A DNA stretch of 33,376 bases from Bacteroidaceae bacterium (GCA_902362595.1 CABIXF010000045.1:1-33376); one strand, 5' to 3'. Shown: positions 15,409 through 25,151, numbered from the stretch's first letter. Notes: a model not told the origin generated them from the sequence alone. Made by a program: numbers and translations.

Positions 15409-16902
15409 TTACCTCGTTTCGCGCAGATTCTCCAGAAGTGAATGTCGCTTCCGAAATACTCGCCGGTAGAGCGCCCGGCACCAAAGGGGATGAAGCAGGA
15501 TGCCCGGCAGGCCCAGCAGGGCGCAGACCAGATAGGCCGTAGAGGGGTCCATCCATAAGAACAGGATGCGGCAGAGGGCTATCGGCATAAAAAAGGCAAA
15601 GGCTACGCTTAAGGCCTGATAGGGAGAGTTCCACTGGCCTTTTCCCATGAGGGAAGCGTCCAGCGGGGCGGTCTTCCGGTTCACAAGGGCCAGCAGCATG
15701 ATGACCGGAAGGGTGACACCGGTCGTGTAGACCAGCTGGCTGAAAACCAGCAGGACGGGGGTACCTCCCCAAATAAGCGCAGGCAGCATGCACACCAGCG
15801 GAATGACCAGCAGCAGGCAATACACGTAGTATTTGCCCAGGAACAGATAAAGCAGGGAATCACGATGCATCAGCAGTCCGTCGAGGTAGTTACCTTCATA
15901 GGCCATGATACGCGACAAGATACTGATGGCGTATCCCGTAAAGCAATACACCACATACAGATGCAGGCCGAAAAATTCTTTCTCACCGACATGGCTGAGA
16001 CCCAGCAGGCTCAGTGCAAACAATACGATGACCACGGTCATCATCTGGAAATTCTTCCGGGGAGCCTTGTTGCGGAATATCATCTTCAGTTCCAGTTTCA
16101 TATATTCTCCCGTCAGTCCGAAACGGTCGAGGAAACGGTAGCGCCCGGCATGTTTGCTTTGCGGCACTTTTTCCCGACGGTTCAGTTCGCTATAGATACA
16201 AACTATCTGCACCCGGCTGTTCAGGATGCCCAATAGTGCAATCACGACCAGTACGCCCAGATAAGCCAGTACGCGGCCTTGCATAAAGGCCTCGCCCAAT
16301 GTGATGAAGAAACTGCTGATACCTCCTTCCGGAAATAGGAATTCTGTCAGTAATTGCAGGCCATAGAACCCGAGAGTGAGAAGCACCCAAGCCGTATGAC
16401 GGCGTTGCAGCGTACGCACCAGTACGCTCCAATAGGCGTTGGCCACCATCAGCAGCCAGATGCCTGCCGCATAGCACACGACACCGCCTATACCGAAGAA
16501 ACGGACCACGGTCATGGCTGCAAATGGTACAAATAAAAAGAGCCAGAACAGATTGAACGCCTTCAGTCCCACCTGCACGAGCAGGACATTAATCAGTTGT
16601 TGTTTCCTGACCGGCAACAAGAGATAGGGTTTGATTTCCTGCGTAGGAGTCGGGAAAAGGAAACGTACCAGAAAATCAAAAAACAGGATGCCCGGCAAGT
16701 AGGCATTGAGCACATCATAGGGTTCCATTCCGGGAAACCCCTTTTCAAAAACAAAAGGCAGCGAAACCCCGATTAAGACGAGGTACGCTGCCCAAAATGC
16801 GACAAACAGATAAATCAGAAACTTGGCAAAGCGGTTCCGATCGTACATCGGACTCCGCCTTGCAGCAAGTTTTTGAATCCTCCGTATTTCAGTAAATAAC
16901 AT
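15409..16902 (-). CDS. DUF5687-type ABC transporter permease
   Basis: The 497-residue integral membrane protein has about eleven hydrophobic segments, starting with FLIYLFVAFWAAYLVLIGVS at about 28-47. The layout, including the N-terminal RRSPMYDRN and a central soluble loop with EYMKLELKMIFRNKAPRKN (about 268-286), fits the Bacteroidetes DUF5687 family. These proteins are always found next to an ABC ATPase. That ATPase is encoded 34 bp downstream, and the M16 protease gene lies 24 bp upstream, so the three are probably co-transcribed. The function is unknown beyond being the membrane partner. Confidence 0.82.
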   Translation of the reverse strand: MLFTEIRRIQKLAARRSPMYDRNRFAKFLIYLFVAFWAAYLVLIGVSLPFVFEKGFPGMEPYDVLNAYLPGILFFDFLVRFLFPTPTQEIKPYLLLPVRKQQLINVLLVQVGLKAFNLFWLFLFVPFAAMTVVRFFGIGGVVCYAAGIWLLMVANAYWSVLVRTLQRRHTAWVLLTLGFYGLQLLTEFLFPEGGISSFFITLGEAFMQGRVLAYLGVLVVIALLGILNSRVQIVCIYSELNRREKVPQSKHAGRYRFLDRFGLTGEYMKLELKMIFRNKAPRKNFQMMTVVIVLFALSLLGLSHVGEKEFFGLHLYVVYCFTGYAISILSRIMAYEGNYLDGLLMHRDSLLYLFLGKYYVYCLLLVIPLVCMLPALIWGGTPVLLVFSQLVYTTGVTLPVIMLLALVNRKTAPLDASLMGKGQWNSPYQALSVAFAFFMPIALCRILFLWMDPSTAYLVCALLGLPGILLHPLWCRALYRRVFRKRHSLLENLRETR

Positions 16903-16926
16903 ACGCGGAGTAATTGTTCTGTTTCC

Positions 16927-19746
16927 TTATTTTTCTACCGGAGAACTCATGCTGACTTCCACTTCGTTTTTCTGTCCGAAGAAGGCCTTGGCAAAGGCTT
17001 TCAGGTCGTCGCCGGTGATGGCGTTCACTGCTTCTTCGTATCCAGTATTCATATCCAGATTTTCCCAGTAGTACGTGTTCAGGATACCCATCCAGTAACC
17101 GTTTTCTTTCTGGTTCTGCTTGTAGGTCTTCAGCATGTATTCCTTCACCTTGCTCAGGTCATCACTTTCCGGACCGTTGGCAATGAATCCTTCAATGCCT
17201 TCGTTGATGAGTTTCACCATTTCTTCACGACGGTTCGGATCGGTATCGAAGTATACCTGGAAGGCACCTTCTTCGCTCGGATACTTGCTCAGGCTTCCGC
17301 TGCAGCTTACGCCGTAAGTTCCTCCGGCATCTTCACGTACGGTACGCAGGTAAACCATGTTAAGCAGCTGTCCGAGCATGCTCATCTGCAGCTTGTTCTT
17401 CATGTCATACTTGCAGTCGCCGGAATAAACCATCAGCACGCTGGCCTTCGGAGTTTCCAGTTCTTTCACGAAGTTGTTTTCGTACATACCCTTGCGGATA
17501 TCCATCTTGGTGTCGCGGAAGTGTTCGTTGCGTTTTGTAGCCGGCAGAGAGCCCAGATACTCTTCAATCAACGGAGTAGCTGCCTTTTCATCGATGTTAC
17601 CTACCAGAATGAAGGTAAAGTCGCTGGCGTCGGCAAAACGGTCTTTGTACAGTTCCATCACCTTGTTGTAGTCAATCTTGTCGAGCATGTCGGCCTTCAT
17701 GGACAAGGCACGCGGATGATGGTTGTAGAGTGCCACGGTGATAGAGTCGCTGAACGCAGTCATCGGGTTGGCTTCCTGGTTGGCCAGAGCCGCTTTGTTA
17801 CGAGTAATGAAAGAAGTGAAAGCTTCCTGATCCATACGCGGCGCCGTGAAACGCAGGTAAGTCAGCTGAAGCATGGTTTCGAGGTCTTTCGGAGAACAGC
17901 TACCAGACAAACCTTCCGTCAGAGTGTTGACTTGTGCGCTGGCAGAAGCCATCTTTCCGGCCAATACCTTATCCAAGTCTACCGCGTTGAAGTTGCCCAG
18001 TCCGCCCAAAGAAGCAATCTGACTAATCAATGCAAACTGCAGTACATCCTTGTCGTCGAACAGAGAAGTTCCACCCGGACTGAAGGCCTGCATACGTACT
18101 TCGTCGGCCTTGAAATCGGTCGGCTTCAGAATGACGCGTACACCGTTGCTCAGGGTCAGGATAGTAGAGCCGAACACACCTTGTTCTGTCTTGACTACCT
18201 TTCCGGCCTGTGGTTTGTCTTTCATCAGCGGTTCGTCGGAAACTTTATCTACATAAGCGGTCAATTTTTCAGCTTTCACCTTATCCAAAACAGCCTTTAG
18301 TTCAGCTTCCGTCGGGTATTTCATACCTTCCTTTTCAGGGCAGAACACGCTGAGCACCACATTCTTTTCTGTAATGAGCTGTTTTACGACCTGGTTGATG
18401 GCGTCTACCGGAATGTTCGGTACCACCTGGTTCATGATGGCATATTCATTTTCGATACCCGGAATCGGTTCGTTGTCAATGAAGTTGCGCACGTATTCAT
18501 TTACGTATGCATTGTTGCGCTGTTTGTTACGCTCATTGTAGGCAGATTCCAGTCCACGCAGATAATCCGCCTTGGCACGGGCATATTCGCTGGCTGTAAA
18601 TCCGAACTGACGTACGCGTTCCAGTTCGCGCATCAGTGTTTCGGTAGTCAGAAGGATTCCGTTTTCCTTGGCAGCTGCATACGCCATGAACGCATCCTTG
18701 GTCTTGGCCACGATAAAGTCGCCATCACTCACACCTGCTTCGATGAACGGCGGATTGGCCTGCTGGGTCAATTCATTCAGACGGCTGTTGAGCATGCTCT
18801 CAATAGAAGAAATCATGTAGTTCATCACCAGATAACCCATGTTGTTTTTCTGGTCATTGGGCACTGCATCGTGCTTGTGCATCAGATACACAACAGGTAC
18901 CTGCTGTTCCTTATCTTTTGCTACGGCGATAATCGGTTCGTCGTTGTCGGGCACTGGGAAGTATTTGCGTTCAGCGGCATTGGCCGGCATCTCGATAGGT
19001 GAGAACATCCGCTTGATTTTGTTTTCAATGCTGTCCACATTAATATCACCTACCACAATGATACCTTGCTGGTCGGGACGATACCATTTTTCATAATAGT
19101 CTCTCAAAGCCTGGTAAGGGAAATTGTCGACTACTTCCATGGTACCAATCGGCAGACGATACGCATACTTGCTGTCCTTGTAGATAACAGGGAATACTTT
19201 TTCGTACATACGCATCATGGCACCTGAACGGGTACGCCACTCTTCATGAATCACCCCACGTTCCTTGTCGATTTCCTTCGGGTCGAGGGTCAGGTCGTTG
19301 GCCCAGTCGTGCAGAATCAGCAGACAGGAGTCGATGATTCCGTCGCGGACGACCGGTACATTATTAATGTTATACACGGTTTCATCTACTGAAGTGTAGG
19401 CGTTCAGGTTGGCACCGAATTTCACACCGATGCTTTCCAGATATTCCCGAAGCAGATTGCCGGGGAAATGTGTGGTTCCGTTGAAACACATGTGTTCCAG
19501 GAAGTGAGCCAGACCGCGCTGGTCATCTTCTTCCAGGATGGAACCTACCTTCTGGGCAATGTAGAAATCAGCCTGCTTGTTAGGCAACTCATTGTGACGA
19601 ATGTAATAAGTCAGTCCGTTGTCTAACTTACCGATACGCACATTGGGATCGGTAGGGATAGGCGGCATCTGCTGGGCGAAGGCCGTCATGGCACCTCCCA
19701 CCAAGATAACTGCCGCTACAGTTCTTTTCAGTTTAAAAACTTTCAT
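16927..19746 (-). CDS. M16 family zinc metalloprotease (PqqL/insulinase type), exported
   Basis: The 939-residue protein carries the inverted zinc site HFLEH (H81, E84, H85) with the third ligand E162 in KERGVIHEEW, the exact HxxEH-X76-E spacing of M16 enzymes. It has both M16 halves; the second (from about residue 520) lacks the zinc site, as expected. A signal peptide (TVAAVILVGGAMTAFAQQ, about 9-26) directs it to the periplasm or outer membrane, where such proteases degrade oligopeptides. The gene is 28 bp downstream of trxB and 24 bp upstream of the ABC permease gene. Substrate is unknown. Confidence 0.93.
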   Translation of the reverse strand: MKVFKLKRTVAAVILVGGAMTAFAQQMPPIPTDPNVRIGKLDNGLTYYIRHNELPNKQADFYIAQKVGSILEEDDQRGLAHFLEHMCFNGTTHFPGNLLREYLESIGVKFGANLNAYTSVDETVYNINNVPVVRDGIIDSCLLILHDWANDLTLDPKEIDKERGVIHEEWRTRSGAMMRMYEKVFPVIYKDSKYAYRLPIGTMEVVDNFPYQALRDYYEKWYRPDQQGIIVVGDINVDSIENKIKRMFSPIEMPANAAERKYFPVPDNDEPIIAVAKDKEQQVPVVYLMHKHDAVPNDQKNNMGYLVMNYMISSIESMLNSRLNELTQQANPPFIEAGVSDGDFIVAKTKDAFMAYAAAKENGILLTTETLMRELERVRQFGFTASEYARAKADYLRGLESAYNERNKQRNNAYVNEYVRNFIDNEPIPGIENEYAIMNQVVPNIPVDAINQVVKQLITEKNVVLSVFCPEKEGMKYPTEAELKAVLDKVKAEKLTAYVDKVSDEPLMKDKPQAGKVVKTEQGVFGSTILTLSNGVRVILKPTDFKADEVRMQAFSPGGTSLFDDKDVLQFALISQIASLGGLGNFNAVDLDKVLAGKMASASAQVNTLTEGLSGSCSPKDLETMLQLTYLRFTAPRMDQEAFTSFITRNKAALANQEANPMTAFSDSITVALYNHHPRALSMKADMLDKIDYNKVMELYKDRFADASDFTFILVGNIDEKAATPLIEEYLGSLPATKRNEHFRDTKMDIRKGMYENNFVKELETPKASVLMVYSGDCKYDMKNKLQMSMLGQLLNMVYLRTVREDAGGTYGVSCSGSLSKYPSEEGAFQVYFDTDPNRREEMVKLINEGIEGFIANGPESDDLSKVKEYMLKTYKQNQKENGYWMGILNTYYWENLDMNTGYEEAVNAITGDDLKAFAKAFFGQKNEVEVSMSSPVEK

Positions 19747-19774
19747 CGTAATTTTTTATTAAATGTGAATAAGA

Positions 19775-20722
19775 TTAGAGAAGTCCGTTGGCCGACAGGT
19801 AACGTTCAGCTTCGATGGCAGCCTTGCATCCGCTTCCGGCAGCTGTGATAGCCTGACGGTAATGCGGGTCGGCTACGTCGCCGGCAGCAAACACACCCGG
19901 AATACCCGTGCAGGGAGTATTGCCTTCGGTCACAATGTAACCCGTTTCGTCGGTGGTTACCCACGGCTTGAAGATCTCGGAATTAGGTTTGTGACCAATA
20001 GCCAGGAAGAAACCGTCGATGGCTACGTCGTAGCGTTCTTCGTCGGGTTCACCCATACGTTTTACCACATGCATGCCTTCCACGCCATTTTCACCGAACA
20101 ATCCTACGGCATTGTGTTCAAACAATACGGTAATATGCGGATGATTCATCACGCGTTCCTGCATAATTTTAGAAGCCCGAAGATAAGGCTTGCGCACTAC
20201 CAAATATACCTTGCTGGCCAGTCCTGCCAGATAAACCGCTTCTTCGCAGGCTGTGTCGCCACCGCCCACTACGGCTACGGTTTTCTTGCGGTAGAAGAAT
20301 CCGTCGCAGGTGGCACATGCGCTTACCCCCATGCCAGCGTATTTCTTTTCGTCTTCCAGTCCCAGATACTTGGCCGTGGCACCGGTTGAGATAATGACGG
20401 CATCGGCGGTGATTTCTTTCTCATCGTCTACCACGAAAGTGTAGGGTGCCTTGCTCAGGTCGGCTTTTGTGACAATTCCGCTACGGATATCGGCTCCGAA
20501 GCGTTCCGCCTGCTTCTTCAGGTCGTCCATCAGCACGGGGCCAGTCACCCCTTCCGGATAGCCGGGGAAATTTTCCACTTCGGTCGTGATGGTCAGCTGT
20601 CCGCCGGGTTGGATACCTTCGTACAATACGGGAGAAAGATTGGCACGGCTGGTATAGATGGCTGCCGTGTATCCTGCAGGTCCTGATCCGATAATCAGGC
20701 ATTTTACATGTTCTGTTGCCAT
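19775..20722 (-). CDS. trxB: Thioredoxin reductase (NADPH)
   Basis: This FAD enzyme reduces thioredoxin with NADPH in the cytoplasm. FAD-binding GSGPAG lies at 12-17, the redox-active pair is CATC (C136 and C139) in the NADPH domain, and the NADPH-binding GGGDTA lies at 153-158. The C-terminal FAD motif FAAGDVADPHYRQ is complete. The length of 315 residues is normal for low-molecular-weight thioredoxin reductases. It is the first gene of the leftward series, and a -7 element lies about 41 bp upstream. Confidence 0.96.
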   Translation of the reverse strand: MATEHVKCLIIGSGPAGYTAAIYTSRANLSPVLYEGIQPGGQLTITTEVENFPGYPEGVTGPVLMDDLKKQAERFGADIRSGIVTKADLSKAPYTFVVDDEKEITADAVIISTGATAKYLGLEDEKKYAGMGVSACATCDGFFYRKKTVAVVGGGDTACEEAVYLAGLASKVYLVVRKPYLRASKIMQERVMNHPHITVLFEHNAVGLFGENGVEGMHVVKRMGEPDEERYDVAIDGFFLAIGHKPNSEIFKPWVTTDETGYIVTEGNTPCTGIPGVFAAGDVADPHYRQAITAAGSGCKAAIEAERYLSANGLL

Positions 20723-20762
20723 AATAATGAAATAAAATTATCTTTATCGAGTTATTGTTGAG

Positions 20763-20770
20763 CAAAAATA
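20763..20770 (-). promoter_or_regulatory. -7 promoter element of trxB
   Basis: The minus strand reads TATTTTTG, matching TAnnTTTG, about 41 bp before the trxB ATG. A partial -33 (TTGT) lies about 22 bp further upstream. Confidence 0.5.
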
Positions 20771-20867
20771 TATATTTTTTGGAATAATCCTTACAACCGC
20801 TTGTGGATTTTTCGAAAATATGCATCCTTTATTCATTTATATTTGTCCTTTGGATACGGGTTTTTAT

Positions 20868-20897
20868 TGCATAAATGAAAAATACGTGCTACCTTTG
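20868..20897 (+). promoter_or_regulatory. aspS promoter (-33 and -7 elements)
   Basis: TACCTTTG at 20890-20897 matches the -7 consensus, and TATTG ending at 20870 provides a -33-like TTG 19 bp upstream. The predicted leader is about 30 nt. Confidence 0.65.
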
Positions 20898-20933
20898 CCT
20901 GTCAAAAAGATAAAAACTAACATTTAATAGGAT

Positions 20934-22697
20934 ATGTTTAGAAGTCATACTTGCGGTGAGTTGCGACTCGCCGATGCAGGCAAGAACGTGACACTGGCCG
21001 GATGGGTGCAGCGTGCACGTAAGATGGGAGGAATGACATTTGTGGACCTCCGCGACCGTTATGGCATCACACAGCTGGTGTTCAACACCGAAGTGAATGC
21101 CGAACTTTGTGAGCGTGCCAACCACCTGGGACGTGAATACGTGATTCAGGTAAAGGGAACGGTGAGCGAACGCTCCAGCAAAAATGCCAATATCCCGACG
21201 GGAGAGATTGAAATCATCGTATCGGAACTGAATATTCTGAACACGGCACAAACTCCGCCTTTCACCATTGAAGACAATACGGACGGAGGAGATGACCTTC
21301 GTATGAAATACCGCTATCTGGACTTGCGCCGTACAGCCGTACGCAAGAACCTGGAACTCCGTCACCGCATGACAATGGAAGTACGCCGCTATCTGGACAG
21401 CAAAGGCTTCCTGGAAGTGGAAACTCCGATGCTGATCGGTTCTACTCCGGAAGGTGCGCGCGACTTCGTAGTGCCTTCTCGTATGAATCCGGGACAGTTC
21501 TACGCCCTGCCTCAGTCTCCGCAGACCCTGAAGCAGTTACTGATGGTTTCCGGTTTCGACCGTTATTTCCAAATTGTGAAGTGTTTCCGCGATGAGGACC
21601 TTCGTGCCGACCGTCAACCGGAATTCACTCAGATTGACTGCGAAATGAGTTTCGTGGAACAGGAAGACATTATCAATATGTTTGAAGGCATGGCCAAGCA
21701 CCTGTTCAAGGAACTGCGTGGCGTGGAACTGACCGAACCGTTCCAGCGGATGCCGTGGGCAGATGCCATGAAGTACTACGGAAGCGACAAACCGGATTTG
21801 CGTTTCGGCATGAAGTTCGTGGAACTGATGGACGTGCTGAAAGGCTACGGTTTCTCTGTATTCGACAATGCAGCCTACATCGGCGGTATCTGCGCAGAAG
21901 GAGCCGCTCACTATACCCGCAAGCAGCTGGATCACCTGACTGAATTCGTGAAACGTCCGCAGATTGGTGCCAAAGGTATGGTATATGCCCGCATCGAAGC
22001 CGACGGTACAGTGAAGTCAAGTGTCGACAAATTCTACAGCCAGGAAGTACTGCAGAAGATGAAAGAAGCCTTCGGTGCTAAACCGGGTGACCTGATTCTG
22101 ATTCTGAGTGGCGACGATGCCATGAAGACCCGCAAGCAGCTTTCTGAACTGCGTCTGGAGATGGGTAACCAGTTGGGCCTGCGCGACAAGAATAAATTCG
22201 CTTGCCTGTGGGTGGTGGATTTCCCGATGTTCGAATGGAGCGAAGAAGAAGGACGTCTGATGGCCATGCACCATCCGTTCACTCATCCGAAAGACGAGGA
22301 TATTCCTTTGCTGGATACTGATCCGGCAGCCGTTCGTGCCGATGCCTACGACATGGTAGTCAACGGTGTGGAAGTGGGTGGAGGTTCTATCCGTATCCAC
22401 GACTCTGCATTGCAGGCCAAGATGTTCGAAATCCTCGGCTTTACTCCGGAAAAGGCACAGGAACAGTTCGGCTTCCTGATGAACGCCTTCAAGTTCGGTG
22501 CACCCCCTCACGGAGGTCTGGCTTACGGACTCGACCGCTGGGTATCCCTGTTTGCCGGTTTGGATTCTATCCGCGACTGCATCGCCTTCCCGAAGAACAA
22601 CTCCGGACGTGACGTGATGCTGGATGCACCTGGATTCCTCGACCAGAAACAGCTGGATGAACTGCATCTGAAAGTAGATCTTGACGAAAACAAATAA
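20934..22697 (+). CDS. aspS: Aspartyl-tRNA synthetase
   Basis: The enzyme charges tRNA-Asp with aspartate. The 587 residues hold, in order: the N-terminal OB-fold anticodon domain ([26 protein letters not shown]), the class II catalytic domain with motif 2 ([18 protein letters not shown]), the bacterial GAD insertion (about 290-420), and motif 3 ([10 protein letters not shown]). This is the standard bacterial-type enzyme. Discrimination between tRNA-Asp and both tRNA-Asp/Asn cannot be settled by eye. A consensus promoter lies just upstream, and gtrA follows after 40 bp. Confidence 0.97.
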   Translation: MFRSHTCGELRLADAGKNVTLAGWVQRARKMGGMTFVDLRDRYGITQLVFNTEVNAELCERANHLGREYVIQVKGTVSERSSKNANIPTGEIEIIVSELNILNTAQTPPFTIEDNTDGGDDLRMKYRYLDLRRTAVRKNLELRHRMTMEVRRYLDSKGFLEVETPMLIGSTPEGARDFVVPSRMNPGQFYALPQSPQTLKQLLMVSGFDRYFQIVKCFRDEDLRADRQPEFTQIDCEMSFVEQEDIINMFEGMAKHLFKELRGVELTEPFQRMPWADAMKYYGSDKPDLRFGMKFVELMDVLKGYGFSVFDNAAYIGGICAEGAAHYTRKQLDHLTEFVKRPQIGAKGMVYARIEADGTVKSSVDKFYSQEVLQKMKEAFGAKPGDLILILSGDDAMKTRKQLSELRLEMGNQLGLRDKNKFACLWVVDFPMFEWSEEEGRLMAMHHPFTHPKDEDIPLLDTDPAAVRADAYDMVVNGVEVGGGSIRIHDSALQAKMFEILGFTPEKAQEQFGFLMNAFKFGAPPHGGLAYGLDRWVSLFAGLDSIRDCIAFPKNNSGRDVMLDAPGFLDQKQLDELHLKVDLDENK

Positions 22698-22737
22698 AAG
22701 ACACGTTTCAAACGGAAAAACAAGAGAAAGGAACTGA

Positions 22738-23127
22738 ATGAAGGAATCTGTACGGGTGATACGCTTTGCCATAGTAGGTACGCTCAATGCCTTGATTGCA
22801 GCGGTGATAGTCTGGCTATTGATGCACATCGAGGGCGAAAGCTATATTATCGCAAATATATGTGCGTACATCGTGGCGCAGATTCACAACTTCATGTGGT
22901 GCAAGTATTGGATTTTTCCGCTTGAGACAGATGACAAAAAAAATAGCATCTGGCATCAGATGCTATTTTTTATTGGTGCTTTCGCACTGGCCTACAGTGC
23001 ACAATTCCTTTTCCTGCTGATGCTCGTGGAACTGCTTCATTGCAACGAGTATCTGGCACAATTCCTCGGACTCTTTGTCTATGGCGCCGTCAATTTCATC
23101 TGCAACCGCCGCCTGACGTTCCGTTAA
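22738..23127 (+). CDS. GtrA-family membrane protein
   Basis: The 129-residue protein has the four-helix GtrA layout: FAIVGTLNALIAAVIVWLLM (about 10-29), IIANICAYIVAQIHNFMWCKYW (37-58), LFFIGAFALAYSAQFLFLLM (about 76-95) and LAQFLGLFVYGAVNFICNRRLTF (106-128). The conserved N-F-x-x-N/C-K-x-W-x-F element and the closing NFxxxRxxTF are both present. GtrA proteins are thought to carry undecaprenyl-phosphate-linked sugars across the inner membrane for cell-surface glycan modification. It sits 40 bp after aspS. A strong hairpin with flanking A and T runs lies within codons 67-78. Its TAA overlaps the stop codon of the converging ACT gene. Confidence 0.88.
   Translation: MKESVRVIRFAIVGTLNALIAAVIVWLLMHIEGESYIIANICAYIVAQIHNFMWCKYWIFPLETDDKKNSIWHQMLFFIGAFALAYSAQFLFLLMLVELLHCNEYLAQFLGLFVYGAVNFICNRRLTFR
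22936..22971. terminator. Intrinsic-terminator-like hairpin inside gtrA
   Basis: A 15-bp perfect stem (22938-22952 with 22957-22971) has a 4-nt loop. The core TAGCATCTG/CAGATGCTA is flanked by eight A on the left and six T on the right. It therefore has the form of a bidirectional rho-independent terminator, strongest for leftward transcription (eight U). It lies fully within the gtrA coding sequence. Confidence 0.65.
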
Positions 23128-23552
23128 CCCATCTCTGTCAAGTTTTTTTCTTCAATGTAACGCAACCCGCGCTCCAGAATGACTTCACGCGTCTTCTCCG
23201 GATTGTCGGTGCGGAACACCAGAATACCTTTTCCGCCCAAAAGGAAGGAGTAGAGGTAGGAGATACCTATACCCGTCTCACTGAAGCTGCGGATGGCGTC
23301 GGCTGCCCGCCCTGGCTCGTTGTCCAGACTGATGGCAAACACCTCGGACACGTTGGCCGAGATGCCGGCGTCTTTCAACACGTGGAAGGCCCGGAGAGGC
23401 TCGGAACAGATGATGCGGTAGATACCGTATTCCACGGTATCGGAAATGGTGGAAGCAATCAACTGAATGTGAGCTTCCTTCAACAGTTCGAGCACTTGCA
23501 AAAGGGTGCCCGACTTATTTTCTACAAAAACAGATAACTGGTGTATGGTCAT
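23124..23552 (-). CDS. ACT-domain protein (tandem ACT, amino-acid-binding regulator)
   Basis: The 142-residue protein consists of two ACT-like modules. The first starts HQLSVFVENKSGTLLQVLELLKEAHIQL (4-31), and the second VFAISLDNEPGRAADAIRSFSETGIGISYLYSF (71-103); both have the beta-alpha-beta layout and the ligand-contact turn ENKSG or NEPGR. ACT domains bind small ligands, usually amino acids. It lies 12 bp downstream of a phenylacetate-CoA ligase gene, an arrangement common in Bacteroidales and anaerobes, and may sense aromatic amino acids or their products. Its TAA overlaps the gtrA stop. Confidence 0.88.
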   Translation of the reverse strand: MTIHQLSVFVENKSGTLLQVLELLKEAHIQLIASTISDTVEYGIYRIICSEPLRAFHVLKDAGISANVSEVFAISLDNEPGRAADAIRSFSETGIGISYLYSFLLGGKGILVFRTDNPEKTREVILERGLRYIEEKNLTEMG

Positions 23553-23564
23553 ATCTTTTTCCTT

Positions 23565-24878
23565 TTAAATCAATGTCTTTCGTAAATCTTTCACGCGCAC
23601 AGCCTTGCCTTCCTGTACGGGCAGGCTTCCCTTGGGTACGAGCTTGACGCGCGGAGTAATCAGAATCTCATCCTTCAGCTGGCGGGTGATTTCCTTGGTC
23701 AGGTTCTGAAGGAAGCCATAATCGTCGGTAAAATCGTTCAATTCCACTTCTACCGTCATTTCGTCGTTGGCATCGAGGTTGGTCAGGGTAATGAGGTACT
23801 CGTTGCCCAGCTCCTTGAACTGCAACAGGATGTTTTCAATCTGGATGGGGAAGATGTTCACACCCTTGAGAATCATCATGTCGTCGCTGCGTCCCTTCAT
23901 CCGGTCGAGTCGCTTGTGATGACGTCCGCAAGGACAGTCGCCCGGCAAGATACGGGTCAGATCGCGCGTACGGTAGCGGAGCAACGGCATCGCCTCCCGG
24001 TTGATGGTGGTCAGCACCAGTTCGCCCACTTCGCCTTCGGGCACCGGTTCCAATGTCACGGGGTCTACAATCTCCACAATGTAATAGTCCTCCCAGATGT
24101 GGAGTCCGTTCTGCTCCGGACATTCGAAGGCCACGCCCGGACCACACATCTCCGACATGCCGAAAGAATTGTAAGCCTTGACGCCCAACATGTTCTCTAT
24201 ACGCCGGCGCTGCTCGTCGGAATGAGGTTCCGCCCCGATAATCAAGGTCTTGAGGTGCGTATCCCGCCGTGGGTCGATGTGCATTTCCTGCATCACCTCA
24301 TACAGACGTCCGGCATAACTCGGAATGGCATGCAGGGCCGTGGTACCGAAATCGGTGATGAACTTAATCTGGCGTTTGGTATTGCCGGCCGCCGCGGGAA
24401 CGGTCAGCATGCCCAAGCGTTCAGCCCCATACTGGAATCCCAGTCCCCCGGTAAACATGCCGTAGCCCGAAGAGTTCTGGAAAATATCGCCCTTGCGGAG
24501 TCCCACCATATACAGGCAGCGGGCCACGGCATTGGCCCATTCCTCCAAATCGTGCTGTGTGTGCAGGATGACGGTCGGAGTACCCGTGGTGCCACTGGAC
24601 GAATGCAGGCGTACCACTTCCTCCAACGGCACGGCAGAGAGTCCGAAAGGATAATGATCGCGCAAATCCTGTTTGGTGGTGAAGGGAATGCGCTGCAAAT
24701 CCTCCAACGACTGTATATCTTCTGGTTTGATTCCGCATTGCTGAAAGCGTTCCTTGTAAAAGGGAGAATGCATGCAACGGTTGATAGTTGCTTTCAACCG
24801 CTGCAACTGAAGTTTCTCGATGTCCGGTCTCGACATCGTTTCCACTTCAGGATGCAAGTACATTTGTGTGTTTCTCAT
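23565..24878 (-). CDS. paaK: Phenylacetate-CoA ligase
   Basis: This adenylate-forming enzyme joins phenylacetate (or a related aryl acetate) to CoA with ATP. The P-loop SSSGTTGTPTVI occurs at about 91-102, the adenylate motif SFGMSEMCGPGVAFEC at about 240-255, and the hinge/C-terminal part DRMKGRSDDMMILKGVNIFP at about 327-346. Length (437) and architecture are those of PaaK. Bacteroidales lack the aerobic phenylacetate pathway, so here it probably works with 2-oxoacid ferredoxin oxidoreductases in aromatic amino acid fermentation or synthesis from aryl acids. It has a consensus promoter and shares an operon with the ACT protein. Confidence 0.93.
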   Translation of the reverse strand: MRNTQMYLHPEVETMSRPDIEKLQLQRLKATINRCMHSPFYKERFQQCGIKPEDIQSLEDLQRIPFTTKQDLRDHYPFGLSAVPLEEVVRLHSSSGTTGTPTVILHTQHDLEEWANAVARCLYMVGLRKGDIFQNSSGYGMFTGGLGFQYGAERLGMLTVPAAAGNTKRQIKFITDFGTTALHAIPSYAGRLYEVMQEMHIDPRRDTHLKTLIIGAEPHSDEQRRRIENMLGVKAYNSFGMSEMCGPGVAFECPEQNGLHIWEDYYIVEIVDPVTLEPVPEGEVGELVLTTINREAMPLLRYRTRDLTRILPGDCPCGRHHKRLDRMKGRSDDMMILKGVNIFPIQIENILLQFKELGNEYLITLTNLDANDEMTVEVELNDFTDDYGFLQNLTKEITRQLKDEILITPRVKLVPKGSLPVQEGKAVRVKDLRKTLI

Positions 24879-24901
24879 GTTGTTTTCTGTTATTTGGCCT
24901 A

Positions 24902-24931
24902 CAAATATAGAAATAATAAACTAAAACCAAA
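24902..24931 (-). promoter_or_regulatory. Consensus promoter of the paaK-ACT operon
   Basis: On the minus strand TTTG (24931-24928) is followed after 18 bp by TATATTTG (24909-24902), an excellent match to the Bacteroidetes TTTG-N19-TAnnTTTG promoter. The leader would be about 15-20 nt. Confidence 0.8.
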
Positions 24932-24987
24932 CAGGAACTTTCATTTTTATTGCGAAAAAGTAGAAATGCTTTAAAATTGACAGAAGA

Positions 24988-25037
24988 AAACAGTCGGTTC
25001 CATGCTTCCGGCGGCTCTTTTCTGAAGACAACCGACT
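24988..25037 (-). terminator. Possible terminator of the gcvP operon
   Basis: AACCGACT (25030-25037) and AGTCGGTT (24992-24999) form a perfect 8-bp inverted pair with a 30-nt loop. On the minus strand the distal arm is followed by GTTTTC. It lies about 115 bp past the gcvP stop. A second, weaker pair (GCGGTCC at 25119-25125, GGAACCGC at 25133-25140, one bulge) lies nearer the gene without a T run. Confidence 0.4.
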
Positions 25038-25151
25038 TCCAGCCAATCTACAAGAAAAAAGCCGCTGCTTCCCTCACGGACGAAGAAATGCAACGGCCCT
25101 TTTTATTTCCGTACAGAAGCGGTCCGGAAAACGGAACCGCCTCACAATGAT

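Noticed and set aside
23916..24974. 352-codon plus-strand frame opposite paaK
   Set aside because: Antisense to a complete phenylacetate-CoA ligase; it runs across the paaK promoter and shows no family motifs.
24950..25150. 66-codon plus-strand frame between paaK and gcvP
   Set aside because: It overlaps terminator-like inverted repeats and resembles no protein; spacer sequence is more likely.
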